From positions 1 through 53,906 of the forward strand of contig CAINNJ010000045.1 of assembly GCA_903851195.1 (NCBI GenBank): a stretch of 53,906 nucleotides of DNA, in the 5' to 3' direction. The stretch is from an uncultured Acidobacteriia bacterium (GTDB lineage Bacteria; Acidobacteriota; Terriglobia; Bryobacterales; Bryobacteraceae). The translations under genes were made by a program, and so were the position numbers. A model generated the notes under the pieces. It worked only from the letters and a program-made list of their open reading frames with translations, ran no database searches and was not told the origin of the DNA. Shown here one piece after another: positions 15,161 through 24,349 of this stretch (position 1 is the first letter of the stretch; every line of letters begins with the position of its first letter).

Positions 15161-16584
15161 AAATCGTCCACCTTTTTCTTAATTTCCGGAGTCATGCGGA
15201 GAACGTCGGGCCAGTCGCGGGTGAAGCCTTCGCCGGGCCATTTTTTGGTGGCGTCCACGCCCATCTTACTGCCGTAATTGACGAGGCGGCTGGCGTGGTC
15301 GAGCGAGTCGATGGGGCCCATGGTGAACTGGATGTCGCGTTCGGGATCGATGTTGTTGAGGGCGCGCCAGGCGACTTCGCTGATGTTCTGGACGTCGACA
15401 TCCTCATCGACCACGACGATGCATTTGGTGAACATGGCCTGGCCGAGTCCCCAGATGGCGCTCATGACTTTGCGCGCGTGGCCGGGGTAGGACTTGCGGA
15501 TGGACACGAGCATGATGTTGTGGAAGATGCCTTCGGCGGGCATGCACATGTCGCGCACTTCGGGCAGCTGCATGCGCATGAGGGGGAGGAAGATGCGCTC
15601 GATGGCTTTGCCCATGTAGAAGTCTTCCATGGGCGGCGGGCCGACGATGGTGGTGGCGTAGATGGGCTCTTTGCGCTGGGTGATGCAGGTGACGTGGAAG
15701 ACGGGGTATTCGTCGGCGAGGGAGTAGTAACCGGTGTGGTCGCCGAAGGGGCCTTCGGTGCGGTGCTCGCCCAGTTCGACGTAGCCTTCGAGGACGATTT
15801 CGGCGTTGGCGGGGACTTCGAGATCGTTGGTCTGGCACTTGACCATTTCGACGGGACTGCCGCGGAGGAAGCCGGCGATCATCATCTCGTCGAGGTCGGG
15901 CGGGAGGGGGAGGATGGCGGAATACATGGTGGCGGGGTCGGAGCCGATGGCGACCGAGACATCCATGCGGGTCTGGCCTTCGGCGAAGCGGCGGCGGGCG
16001 TGTTCGGCGCCCTGTTTGTGGGTCTGCCAGTGCATGCCGGTGGTGCGTTCGTCGTAGACCTGCATGCGGTACATGCCGCAGTTGCGCTTGCCGGTTTCCG
16101 GGTTCTTCGTGAAGACCATGGGCAGCGTGATGTAGGGGCCGCCATCGCCGGGCCAGCAGGTGAGGACAGGGTAGTCGTAGAGCGAGAAGTTGTCGTGTTT
16201 GACGACTTCCTGACAGGCGCCTTTGGAGACAATCTTCGGGAAGAAAGCGCCCATTTCGGCCAGCTTCGGGAGCATTTTGAGCTTGTTGATCAGGCCCTCG
16301 GGCATGCGCATTTCGAGGTATTCGGCGATGCGTTTCGCGACGTCATCGACGGAACCGACCTGGAGCGCGATTTCCATGCGCTTCATGCTGGCGAAGCCGT
16401 TGATGAGCAGCGGGACTTTGGAGCCTTTGGGCTTTTCGAAGAGGAGGGCGGGGCCGCCGTTTTTGACGGAGCGGTCGGCGAACTCGGTGATTTCGAGCTT
16501 CGGATCGACCTCGAAGGGGATCCTCTTGAGCTCTTTGTTCTTTTCAAGGGCGCGAATGAAGTCGCGCAGATCGTCGTATGCCAT
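15139..16584 (-). CDS. UbiD-family prFMN-dependent decarboxylase
   Basis: A 481-residue UbiD-type decarboxylase of normal length, starting MAYDDLRDFIRALEKNKELK. UbiD enzymes use prenylated FMN, made by UbiX, to decarboxylate aromatic or unsaturated acids, for instance in ubiquinone or menaquinone synthesis. The catalytic region EHRTEGPFGDHTGYYSLAD is present, as are TCWPGDGGPYITLPMVFT, SVAIGSDPATMY and ATTIVGPPPMEDFYMGKAIE. No ubiX is in the window. The gene is divergent from fabG across 34 bp and overlaps the methyltransferase gene at its 3' end. A role in menaquinone maturation fits the neighbour but other aromatic acids are possible. Confidence 0.9.
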   Translation of the reverse strand: MAYDDLRDFIRALEKNKELKRIPFEVDPKLEITEFADRSVKNGGPALLFEKPKGSKVPLLINGFASMKRMEIALQVGSVDDVAKRIAEYLEMRMPEGLINKLKMLPKLAEMGAFFPKIVSKGACQEVVKHDNFSLYDYPVLTCWPGDGGPYITLPMVFTKNPETGKRNCGMYRMQVYDERTTGMHWQTHKQGAEHARRRFAEGQTRMDVSVAIGSDPATMYSAILPLPPDLDEMMIAGFLRGSPVEMVKCQTNDLEVPANAEIVLEGYVELGEHRTEGPFGDHTGYYSLADEYPVFHVTCITQRKEPIYATTIVGPPPMEDFYMGKAIERIFLPLMRMQLPEVRDMCMPAEGIFHNIMLVSIRKSYPGHARKVMSAIWGLGQAMFTKCIVVVDEDVDVQNISEVAWRALNNIDPERDIQFTMGPIDSLDHASRLVNYGSKMGVDATKKWPGEGFTRDWPDVLRMTPEIKKKVDDLWKKAGL

Positions 16585-16618
16585 GTGGAATCTACTATGA
16601 TTGCAAGTTCAAAGTCTT

Positions 16619-17353
16619 ATGAGTCGTACAGCGATGGTAACGGGCGCGAGCCGGGGAATCGGCAGGGTGTGCGCGCTGGAACTGGCGAAAGCCGGATGCC
16701 GGGTGGCGTTAGCGGCGCGCCAGGTGGAGAAGCTGGAGGAAGTGGCGGCGGAGATACGGGCCGCGGGGGGCGAGGCGTTCGTGGTGGCGATCGATCTGGC
16801 GTCGCACGAATCGATTAAAGAGGCGATTGCGAAGGTTGCGAAGGAGTTCGGCAGGATCGACATTCTGGTGAACAACGCCGGGGTGACGAAGGATAATCTG
16901 GCGCTGCGGCTGAAGCCGGACGACTGGAATCTGGTGCTGCAGACGAATCTTTCCGGCGCGTTCTTCTGCATCCAGCAGGTCATCTCCCCAATGATGCGCG
17001 AACGGTGGGGGCGGATTGTGAACATTTCGTCGGTGGTGGGGCAGGCGGGGAATCCGGGGCAGGCGAATTACGTGGCGTCGAAGGCGGGGCTGCTGGGGCT
17101 GACGAAGTCGCTGGCTCAGGAACTGGCGTCGCGGAATATCACGGTGAACGCGGTGGCGCCGGGGTTTATCGAGACGGATATGACGAATGCGCTGAAAGAC
17201 GAGCAGAAGGCGCGGATTACGCAGGGGATTCCGATGGGGCGGATCGGGACGGCGGCGGAAGTGGCGGCGGCGGTGCGGTTTCTGGCGAGCGAGGAAGCGA
17301 GTTACATCACGGGGAATGTGATCGACGTGAATGGCGGGATGTATATGCGATGA
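16619..17353 (+). CDS. fabG: 3-oxoacyl-ACP reductase, FabG type
   Basis: A 244-residue classical short-chain dehydrogenase. TGASRGIGRVCALELAKAGC is the NADP-binding motif, LVNNAGVTKD the structural NNAG, and NISSVVGQAG with NYVASKAGLLGLTKSLA supplies the catalytic Ser, Tyr and Lys. ITVNAVAPGFIETDMT and ASYITGNVIDVNGGM are typical of FabG, which reduces 3-oxoacyl-ACP in fatty acid elongation. A TTG start six codons upstream is possible, but the ATG at 16619 aligns with the family. No other fab genes are adjacent, so another SDR substrate cannot be excluded. The stop overlaps the next start as ATGA. Confidence 0.88.
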   Translation: MSRTAMVTGASRGIGRVCALELAKAGCRVALAARQVEKLEEVAAEIRAAGGEAFVVAIDLASHESIKEAIAKVAKEFGRIDILVNNAGVTKDNLALRLKPDDWNLVLQTNLSGAFFCIQQVISPMMRERWGRIVNISSVVGQAGNPGQANYVASKAGLLGLTKSLAQELASRNITVNAVAPGFIETDMTNALKDEQKARITQGIPMGRIGTAAEVAAAVRFLASEEASYITGNVIDVNGGMYMR

Positions 17354-17916
17354 CGCCGGTTTTGGACACGGCGAGGCTGGTGCTGCGCCCGTACTCGATG
17401 GAGGACGCGGCGCCGTTGCAGGCGGTGTTTCCGCAGTGGGAGATTGTGAAATATCTGGCGAATGTGGTGCCCTGGCCGTATCCCGCGGACGGGGCATTTT
17501 GCTATTTGCGGGATATGGCGCTGCCGGCGATGGAGCGGGGGGACGAGTGGCACTGGACGCTGCGGTTGAAGGGGGACGAGAGGCGGGTGATCGGGGCGAT
17601 CGGGTTGATGAAGGGCGAGGCGTTTAATCGCGGGTTCTGGATTGCGCCGGAGTTTCAGGGGCGGGGTCTGATGACGGAAGCCTGCGAGGCGGTGACGGCG
17701 TTCTGGTTCGAGGTGCTGGGGATGCCGGTGCTGCGGGCGCCGAAGGCGGTGGCGAATGTGGGGTCGCGGCGGATTTCGGAGAAGAGCGGGATGCGGGTGG
17801 TGCGGGTGGAAGAGCGGGAGTATGTGTCGGGGCGGTTGTTGAGCGAGATTTGGGAGATTACGGCGGCGGAGTGGCGGGAGCGGGCGCCGAATCCGCCGTT
17901 TCGAACATTACGTTAA
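17350..17916 (+). CDS. GNAT-family N-acetyltransferase (RimJ/RimL-like)
   Basis: A 188-residue acetyltransferase with the opening TPVLDTARLVLRPYSMEDAA typical of RimJ/RimL-like enzymes, the acetyl-CoA-binding strand and loop FWIAPEFQGRGLMTEACEAV (Gln-x-x-Gly-x-Gly/Ala) and the terminal NVGSRRISEKSGM. These enzymes acetylate protein N-termini, amino acids or small molecules. The ATG overlaps the fabG stop as ATGA, so both come from one transcript; the functional link is unclear. Confidence 0.88.
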   Translation: MTPVLDTARLVLRPYSMEDAAPLQAVFPQWEIVKYLANVVPWPYPADGAFCYLRDMALPAMERGDEWHWTLRLKGDERRVIGAIGLMKGEAFNRGFWIAPEFQGRGLMTEACEAVTAFWFEVLGMPVLRAPKAVANVGSRRISEKSGMRVVRVEEREYVSGRLLSEIWEITAAEWRERAPNPPFRTLR

Positions 17917-17987
17917 CGATTGAGTGAACGCTGAAAACCTTTGATATGATCTCTCCATTCGGCTGAAAACGGTTGGAAGGGGGATTT

Positions 17988-20900
17988 ATGAACAAAGGAA
18001 TGAGTCTTCTGGTTCTCGCACTGGCGGGAACGCAGCTCTTCGGTCAGGTCACAACCGGCTCTCTCACGGGAAATGTGGTGGACGCCTCGGGATCCACCAT
18101 TCCTAACGCCAATGTGACTTTGACCAGCGACACCACGAAAGAAGTGCACACCGCCAGGACTAACAGCAGCGGCACTTACACCTTTGTAGCGATACAGCCC
18201 TCCACCTACACGCTTCGCGTGGAACAACAGGGCTTCCGCAGCGCCGAGCGCACGAACATCAACGTCCTGGCGGACGACCGGGTGAGCATGGGCGAAATCC
18301 GCCTTGATGTCGGGACTCAAAAAGACACGATCGTGGTGGAAGAGCATTCCACGCAGGTCGCCACCGACAGTTCTCAGATCACCGGCGCCATCACGAGCAA
18401 CCAGCTCTCGAATCTCACGGCGCGCGGCCGCGACGTTGTCTCCCTGCTGCGAACCATTCCGGGCGTCAGCTATCAGGCCGATCAGGATTCGGCCGGCGGC
18501 ACGTATGGCACCGGCACGCCGAGCATCGGCGGGACCAGTTCGAATAACAATCACATCGCCGTCGACGGCGTGACCAGTAACGATCAGGGCAGCCCCAACG
18601 TGTTTTCGAGCGTCACGACGCTGGATGCCATCGGCGAAGTCAAGGTCCTGCTGAACAGTTATCAGGCCGAATACACCGGAAACGGCGGGCCGATCGTCCA
18701 GGTGGTCACGAAGTCCGGGACCAAAGACTTCCACGGCAGCGCTTATGAGTACGCGCGCAACGAAGCGCTGAATGCCAACAGCTTTTTCAATAACCGGAAC
18801 GGCGTGCGGCGTCCCAGCTATCGTTACCACACGCCGGGCGCGACTCTGGGCGGCCCGATCTATATCCCCGGCGTCTGGAACACGGCGAAAGACAAGCTGT
18901 TCGGCTTTTACAACATCGACATCCAGTCGATCAAATCGCCGGGCGCCCTCACCACTTACACCATGCCTTCGGCGATGGAGCGTAAGGGCGACTTTTCGCA
19001 GACTGTCGATCTGAACAACGTGGTGATCCCCATTAAGGACCCGAGCAATGGCGGCGCGCAGTTTCCCGGCAATATTATTCCCGCGTCCCGTCAGAATTCC
19101 AACGGGCAGGCGCTGCTGAACATTCTTCCGCTTCCCAATTACTTCAACCGCGCGATTTCTCTGGGCAATTACAATTACCAGATTCAGGAGACTATCCTGA
19201 CGCCCAAGCGCAGCCAGTTATTCAAGATCGACTACGTGCCCAGCGACAAGGACCGCTTCTATGTCCGCGGCAAGACCTACCTTTCCGAGAACAAAGGCTA
19301 CTCGGTTTCGAGCGGCGCGACGCCTGTCGGGTTCTTCGGCCAGTGTTACTGCTTCACCGAGTCGGGTCTCGCCATCGTGGGCACGCATATTTTCAGCCCG
19401 AGCATCGTGATGGAATACAACACGGGCGTGCGGCACAACCACGAGGCGTGGCATCCCTACGGCGAGAACGGCGCAACCGATCAGCAGGAGCTCGACAAGG
19501 TGACCCGGTCCAAAATCGGCTATAACCTGGGTCAATGGTATCCGCAGGCGAATCCCGAAGGCTGGATACCGCGTTACTCGTTCGGCGGTGTGAACAACGC
19601 GCCGAACGTCAGTTACGACAGCCGCTTTTTGAAGGGCGGCACGGATTTCGGATTCAACTTCGACGATTCCGTCAGCATCACGCGCGGGAACCATCTGATC
19701 AAGGTGGGGGGCAGCTTCCTGCGCGACCGCGAATACGAAGGGGAGACCAGCACTTTCAGCGGTACCTTCGACTTCGGCAGGAACACTTCCAATCCGCTCG
19801 ACACGAATTACGCCTATTCGAATGCAGTGCTCGGCGTGTTCAACAGCTACACGGAATCGAATGCGCGCTATGGCGCCAATCTTCGCCAGACCACTGTCGA
19901 CTGGTTCGCGCAGGATTCGTGGAAAGTAAACCGGCGGCTGACGATTAACGCGGGCATCCGCTGGAGCTGGGCCAACGAGGCGTATCCGCGCTACGACGGT
20001 CAGTTGGCGCAGTTCGCGCTTTCCCGCTACGACCCGCGCCAGGCGCCTCCCCTGTTCCGGCCGGTTCTGGTGAACGGCGTACGGCAGGCGCAGAACCCGC
20101 TGACGGGCGACCTGCTGCCGGCGCCTTACATCGGAGCTTTTGTGCCCGGCGTGGGCAATCCGGGCGACGGCGGGGTGCTTTCCGGAGATAAGAATTACCC
20201 GCGCGGTTTCATCAATCAGCAGCCGGTGCACTGGGGTCCGCGTCTCGGACTGGCCTGGGATCCTTTTGGCAAGGGTAAGACTGTGTTGCGCGCCGGAGGC
20301 GGCATTCTTTACACCACGCGCGAGAGCAAGTGGGGGAACTTCGTTACCAAGCCGCCCGCCGTTTTCTCGCCGGTTGCCAACTTCGGCGATATGCGCACTT
20401 TCCTGCAGAGCGCCGGATATCTCTCGCCGGGCGGCACTTCCGGTTACGACATTAACAACAAGACGCCGAACAATTACAGCCTGAACCTGGGCATCCAGCA
20501 GGATCTGGGGCATTCGTTCATCATGGACGTTTCTTACGCGGGAACGCTGGGCCGTAATATCGAGCAGACCATCGACCTGGACCGGCTGAATTACGGCGCC
20601 CGCTTCCTGCCGCAGAACGCCGACGCGAGCAATGGCGGCAAGCCGTTGCCGGACAACTTTTTCCGGCCGCTGCCCGGCTATTCCAGTGTCTCCATTACGA
20701 ACGCCGCGTATGGCTCGAATTACCACTCCCTGCTGGTTACCATCAACCGCCGGTTCTCGAAGGGTCTGACCATGGGGCTCTCGTATACTTTCTCGAAGTA
20801 TCTCGATTACAGCGGCATTCCGACTTACCAGCCGCTGCGCAGCTGGGCTTACGGCTTCAACGGTTCGGACCAGACGCATAACGTGGTCGTCAATTACACC

Positions 20901-21431
20901 TACGACGTGCCGAAAGCGTCACGGCTGAAGAACAATGGTTTCGTTCGCACTCTGGGCGACAACTGGACGCTGGCCGGCATCAGCCAGTTCGTCAGCGGAA
21001 CTCCGGCTTCCATTAGTTTCACCACGGTGCAGGGCACGGATCTGGCGGGGGGCGGCGATGGCCAGCGCGTGGTGGTTACGGGAGATCCCAACGCGCACGG
21101 TTCCACCTTCAACGCCTGGTTCGATCCGACCGTGTTCGCCCTGCCGCCGGGCGGTTCCGCCGGCAACGCCAGCAAGAACAGCGTTCGCAATCCGGGCGTG
21201 AACAACAACGACGTGACGATGTCGAAGCGCTTTCTCATCCGGGGCGAGCAGCGCTTTCTGCAGTTCCGCTGGGAAGCCTATAACGTCTTCAATCACACGC
21301 AGTATTCGGGTATCAATACGGCGGCCCGTTACGATCTCACCACCGGCGCCCAGGTCAACGCGCAGTTTGGCCAGGTGACCTCGGTCCGGAGCGCGCGGGT
21401 GATGCAGGGGGTTCTGCGGTTCGTTTTCTGA
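17988..21431 (+). CDS. TonB-dependent receptor, Oar-like, with carboxypeptidase-regulatory-like domain
   Basis: A 1147-residue outer-membrane receptor. After a signal peptide (MNKGMSLLVLALAGTQLFGQ), residues ~20-105 form a transthyretin-like carboxypeptidase-regulatory domain (GNVVDASGSTIPNANVTLTS). A plug follows (ITGAITSNQLSNLTARGRDV; GGTSSNNNHIAVDGV; VVTKSGTKDFHG), then a long beta-barrel ending RVMQGVLRFVF with the terminal Phe of outer-membrane proteins. Oar-type receptors are abundant in Acidobacteria and take up large substrates using TonB energy; the ligand is unknown. GGAAGGGGG before the ATG at 17988 sets the start. There is no SusD-like partner. A second receptor of the same type is at 32322-35711. 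Confidence 0.92.
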   Translation: MNKGMSLLVLALAGTQLFGQVTTGSLTGNVVDASGSTIPNANVTLTSDTTKEVHTARTNSSGTYTFVAIQPSTYTLRVEQQGFRSAERTNINVLADDRVSMGEIRLDVGTQKDTIVVEEHSTQVATDSSQITGAITSNQLSNLTARGRDVVSLLRTIPGVSYQADQDSAGGTYGTGTPSIGGTSSNNNHIAVDGVTSNDQGSPNVFSSVTTLDAIGEVKVLLNSYQAEYTGNGGPIVQVVTKSGTKDFHGSAYEYARNEALNANSFFNNRNGVRRPSYRYHTPGATLGGPIYIPGVWNTAKDKLFGFYNIDIQSIKSPGALTTYTMPSAMERKGDFSQTVDLNNVVIPIKDPSNGGAQFPGNIIPASRQNSNGQALLNILPLPNYFNRAISLGNYNYQIQETILTPKRSQLFKIDYVPSDKDRFYVRGKTYLSENKGYSVSSGATPVGFFGQCYCFTESGLAIVGTHIFSPSIVMEYNTGVRHNHEAWHPYGENGATDQQELDKVTRSKIGYNLGQWYPQANPEGWIPRYSFGGVNNAPNVSYDSRFLKGGTDFGFNFDDSVSITRGNHLIKVGGSFLRDREYEGETSTFSGTFDFGRNTSNPLDTNYAYSNAVLGVFNSYTESNARYGANLRQTTVDWFAQDSWKVNRRLTINAGIRWSWANEAYPRYDGQLAQFALSRYDPRQAPPLFRPVLVNGVRQAQNPLTGDLLPAPYIGAFVPGVGNPGDGGVLSGDKNYPRGFINQQPVHWGPRLGLAWDPFGKGKTVLRAGGGILYTTRESKWGNFVTKPPAVFSPVANFGDMRTFLQSAGYLSPGGTSGYDINNKTPNNYSLNLGIQQDLGHSFIMDVSYAGTLGRNIEQTIDLDRLNYGARFLPQNADASNGGKPLPDNFFRPLPGYSSVSITNAAYGSNYHSLLVTINRRFSKGLTMGLSYTFSKYLDYSGIPTYQPLRSWAYGFNGSDQTHNVVVNYTYDVPKASRLKNNGFVRTLGDNWTLAGISQFVSGTPASISFTTVQGTDLAGGGDGQRVVVTGDPNAHGSTFNAWFDPTVFALPPGGSAGNASKNSVRNPGVNNNDVTMSKRFLIRGEQRFLQFRWEAYNVFNHTQYSGINTAARYDLTTGAQVNAQFGQVTSVRSARVMQGVLRFVF

Positions 21432-21460
21432 TCTGCGGTGGTGTGAAGACTCGCGAGCAG

Positions 21461-21505
21461 CGCCGGTTTACCAACCGGCGCGCAGATTTCCAATCTGCCC
21501 CACAT
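21461..21505. repeat. Double-hairpin intergenic repeat, copy C
   Basis: Hairpins CGCCGGTTtaccAACCGGCG and GCAGATTtccAATCTGC are followed by CCCCACATTCGC. The stem bases differ from copies A, B, D and F but remain paired. The element lies 29 bp after the TonB receptor stop and before the end of the converging DUF885 gene. Confidence 0.8.
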
Positions 21506-21522
21506 TCGCAGCCGGTGCCAGC

Positions 21523-23295
21523 TTATTCCTGTTTTGCCAGTAAGCGGGCGAGGGACGGCAGAGGTACCGCGCCTTCTTTCAGGGCCCGATCGTGGAAGTC
21601 GTGCAGATTAAACGACGCTCCCTGGGCGGTTCTGACCTGGTCGCGGGTGCGGAGCCAGTCGCGCCAGCCGGCGAAGTAGGTGGGCAACTGCGTGGAAGAA
21701 AGCTTGGCTCGCTGGAGTTTGGCGACGGCCTCTTCGTGCTCCTGGAAGGTGGATTTTTCCATGAGGTCCATGGCCTCTTCGTCGGTCATGCGGTTGGTTT
21801 GCAGGCGGATGTCGAGGATGGCGTTGGCGTCGACGCGGAGTTCCTGTTTGAGAAGGGTCAGGCGGAGTTCCGGGGAGTTGGCGAGGAAGCCCTCGTCGAG
21901 CATGACCTGGGTGATGTATTGGGCCCAGCCTTCGACGTAAGCGCCGCTGCCGAAGATGGCGCGGAGGATGCGGCGGGTGGGGGGCTGGACGTTGTTGGCG
22001 AACTCGCCCTGGACGTAGTGGCCTGGCATGGCTTCGTGGATGACGAGGAGCCGCAGATTGTAGGCATTGTACTCGCGCAGTTTGGATTCGACGCGCGCTT
22101 TCGGCCATGTGGCGGGGATGGGTGTGAGCCAGAAAAAGGCGCCGAGCTGCGGCTCGAGCACGGGCGCTGGGTTGAAGCCGCCGACGGCGTAGATGCCGCG
22201 CTGGAATTCCGGGGTGGGGATGACCTGGAGGTTGCCACCCTGCGGGAGCGTGAGCAGGTTCTTCGAGGCGGCGAAGGCGCGGGCTTCGTCGAGATCTTTC
22301 TTTGCGTCGTCGAAGTAGGAGGCGGGGGTGGAGTGGTCCTGGGCGATGTGGTCCATCACTTCGGCGATGGTTTTGTTGTCGTCTTCTTTGTTCGAGTTTT
22401 GGGCGGCGTGACCGGCGTACCATTTCGCGTGCAGGGGCGTGGCGATTTGCAGCATGGCGGCGCGCACTTCCCGGAGGCGCGTTTCGGCGTCGCCGAGAAC
22501 CTGGTCGGGGGTGCGGTCGGTGGCGAGGGCCATGCGGAATTTGGTGGCGTACTGGTCGGGACCGAGCCGCCAGTCAGGCTTTTCGGGGCCGCGGGTTTTG
22601 TGGGGGAGGTCGGTTTCGAGGAAGCGGTTGAGGGCGCGAAGAGCGTCGAGGGCGGGCGCGGCGGCGACGTCGTAGGCGGCCCTCACGCTTGCGGGGGCGG
22701 CTTCGCGGAGGGTTTTGTCGACGAGGCCGATATTGCCGTCGTTTTCTTCTTTGGCGACTTTGGCCCAGATGTCGGGGACGCCCGCGAGCTGGCGGCGGGC
22801 GATATCCACGAAGGCGGGAATTTTCTCGAGACGGGCGACGATGTGGCGATAGCGCTCCTCTTTGGGCGCGTACTCGACGACGAGGGGATTGAAGAGAGCC
22901 GAGCCGAGGAGTTCCACGTAAGACTGCGGGCTTTTGCGCCAGGACTGGGCGACGTCGGTGTCGAAGAGGGAGAGGCCGATCTGGTAGTCGATAACGTCGT
23001 AATCGGCCTGCTCTTCGGGGGTGAGGGCGGCCTTATCGAATGCGGCGAGGCGCTTGTGGAGTTCGACAAGGTAGTTGCGCTGGACCTGGAGGGCGCGGAA
23101 GTTCAGGTTGTCGAGGTCGGTGTCGAATTCGTGACCGTTGTATTTGTGGAGGCCCTGAGCGGAGGCGTTCACGGGGGAGAAGGCGAGGATTTTGTAGACG
23201 GCCTCTTCGGTGAGTTTCGCGAAGGCTCCGGCCGGGGGCTTGCGGGAGCATGAAGAACAGATGAATCCGGCGAAGAGAAGGGCCGCTAATCTCAT
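21523..23295 (-). CDS. DUF885 family metallopeptidase-like protein
   Basis: A 590-residue DUF885 protein, a gluzincin-related family. The N-terminus MRLAALLFAGFICSSCSRKP is a signal peptide, perhaps of a lipoprotein, although the lipobox is not canonical. The zinc-site motif is VIHEAMPGHYVQGEFAN (HExxxGH variant), followed by EGWAQYITQVMLDEGF with the likely third ligand. The length is normal. Relatives hydrolyse unknown exported substrates, possibly peptides. A tandem 17-bp direct repeat lies directly upstream of the start codon. It is divergent from lpxD. Confidence 0.87.
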   Translation of the reverse strand: MRLAALLFAGFICSSCSRKPPAGAFAKLTEEAVYKILAFSPVNASAQGLHKYNGHEFDTDLDNLNFRALQVQRNYLVELHKRLAAFDKAALTPEEQADYDVIDYQIGLSLFDTDVAQSWRKSPQSYVELLGSALFNPLVVEYAPKEERYRHIVARLEKIPAFVDIARRQLAGVPDIWAKVAKEENDGNIGLVDKTLREAAPASVRAAYDVAAAPALDALRALNRFLETDLPHKTRGPEKPDWRLGPDQYATKFRMALATDRTPDQVLGDAETRLREVRAAMLQIATPLHAKWYAGHAAQNSNKEDDNKTIAEVMDHIAQDHSTPASYFDDAKKDLDEARAFAASKNLLTLPQGGNLQVIPTPEFQRGIYAVGGFNPAPVLEPQLGAFFWLTPIPATWPKARVESKLREYNAYNLRLLVIHEAMPGHYVQGEFANNVQPPTRRILRAIFGSGAYVEGWAQYITQVMLDEGFLANSPELRLTLLKQELRVDANAILDIRLQTNRMTDEEAMDLMEKSTFQEHEEAVAKLQRAKLSSTQLPTYFAGWRDWLRTRDQVRTAQGASFNLHDFHDRALKEGAVPLPSLARLLAKQE

Positions 23296-23300
23296 TGTAT

Positions 23301-23330
23301 TGAATTATACGGGGTTCTGAATTATACGGG
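23301..23330. promoter_or_regulatory. Tandem direct repeat TGAATTATACGGG
   Basis: TGAATTATACGGG occurs at 23301-23313 and again at 23318-23330, a 17-bp period. It sits 5 bp upstream of the DUF885 start (minus strand) and 33 bp before lpxD (plus strand), so it could be an operator or a promoter for either gene. No known regulator motif was recognised. Confidence 0.5.
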
Positions 23331-23362
23331 TAAGCGTGTGGCAGCCAGTAAGCTGAGAGCTG

Positions 23363-24349
23363 ATGACGGCGTCTGAACTTTCCGGGTTGCTGGGGATTGC
23401 TTTGCGGGGCGACGGCTCGCGCGTGCTGACGGGGGCGGCGGTGCTGGACGAGGCGGAGACCGGGCAACTGGCGTTCGTGGGGTCGGCAAAGTACTTCGCG
23501 AGCGCGGCGCAGTCGAGGGCGGGGTGTCTGATCGCGCCGGCGGAATATGCGGCGGCGGAGGGGCAGACGGTGCTCGATTCGCCGCAACCGCGGGCGCATT
23601 TCGCACAGGCGCTGGCGCTGTTGTATCCGGTGGCTGCGGTGCGGCCGGGGATTCATCCGTATGCGGTGGTGGAAGCGGGCGCGGTGGTGGATCCGACGGC
23701 GGAGATCGGGCCGCATGTGTCGATCGGGCGGGGGGCACGGATCGGGGCGGGGACGCGGCTGGAGAACGGGGTTACGGTGGGCGAAGCGGCCGTGGTGGGC
23801 GAGGGGTGCGTGCTGCGGGCCGGGGTGACGCTGTATGCGCGGGTGACGGTGGGGGCGCGTTGCATCCTGCACGCGGGCGCGGTGGTGGGGGCGGACGGGT
23901 TCGGGTTCGAGATGGCCGGGGGCAAGTACCACAAAGTCCCGCAGGTGGGGACGGTAGTGATCGGGGACGATGTGGAGATCGGGGCGAATTCGTGCATCGA
24001 CCGGGGGACGCTGGGGGCGACGGTGATTGGGGACGGCACGAAGCTCGACAACCTGGTGCATATCGCGCACAACTGCCGGATCGGGCGGCATGTGGTGATC
24101 GCGGCGCAAACGGGGCTGGCGGGCGGGGTGTCGATCGGGGATTACGCGGTGGTGGGCGGGCAGGTGGGGGTGGGGGATAAGGCGCGGATCGAGGCGCGGT
24201 CGGTGATCGGGTCGGGGGCGGGGATTCTGACGTCGAAGATCGTGCGGGCGGGGGAGCCGGTCTGGGGCACGCCGGCGCGGCCGCTGCGGCAGTATCTGGC
24301 GCAGCTGGCGACGTTGTCGCGGCTGGCGAAGAAGCGCGGGAGTTCGTAG
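23363..24349 (+). CDS. lpxD: UDP-3-O-acylglucosamine N-acyltransferase LpxD
   Basis: A 328-residue LpxD, the third enzyme of lipid A synthesis, which transfers an acyl chain from acyl-ACP to the 2-amino group of UDP-3-O-acylglucosamine. The N-terminal uridine-binding domain ([11 protein letters not shown] ... [15 protein letters not shown]) is followed by a left-handed beta helix of hexapeptide repeats ([20 protein letters not shown] and so on). The catalytic region [19 protein letters not shown] and [18 protein letters not shown], then [10 protein letters not shown] with the active His, are all present. A C-terminal helix closes the protein. It indicates an LPS-bearing outer membrane. The next gene begins immediately after its stop codon. 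Confidence 0.95.
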   Translation: MTASELSGLLGIALRGDGSRVLTGAAVLDEAETGQLAFVGSAKYFASAAQSRAGCLIAPAEYAAAEGQTVLDSPQPRAHFAQALALLYPVAAVRPGIHPYAVVEAGAVVDPTAEIGPHVSIGRGARIGAGTRLENGVTVGEAAVVGEGCVLRAGVTLYARVTVGARCILHAGAVVGADGFGFEMAGGKYHKVPQVGTVVIGDDVEIGANSCIDRGTLGATVIGDGTKLDNLVHIAHNCRIGRHVVIAAQTGLAGGVSIGDYAVVGGQVGVGDKARIEARSVIGSGAGILTSKIVRAGEPVWGTPARPLRQYLAQLATLSRLAKKRGSS

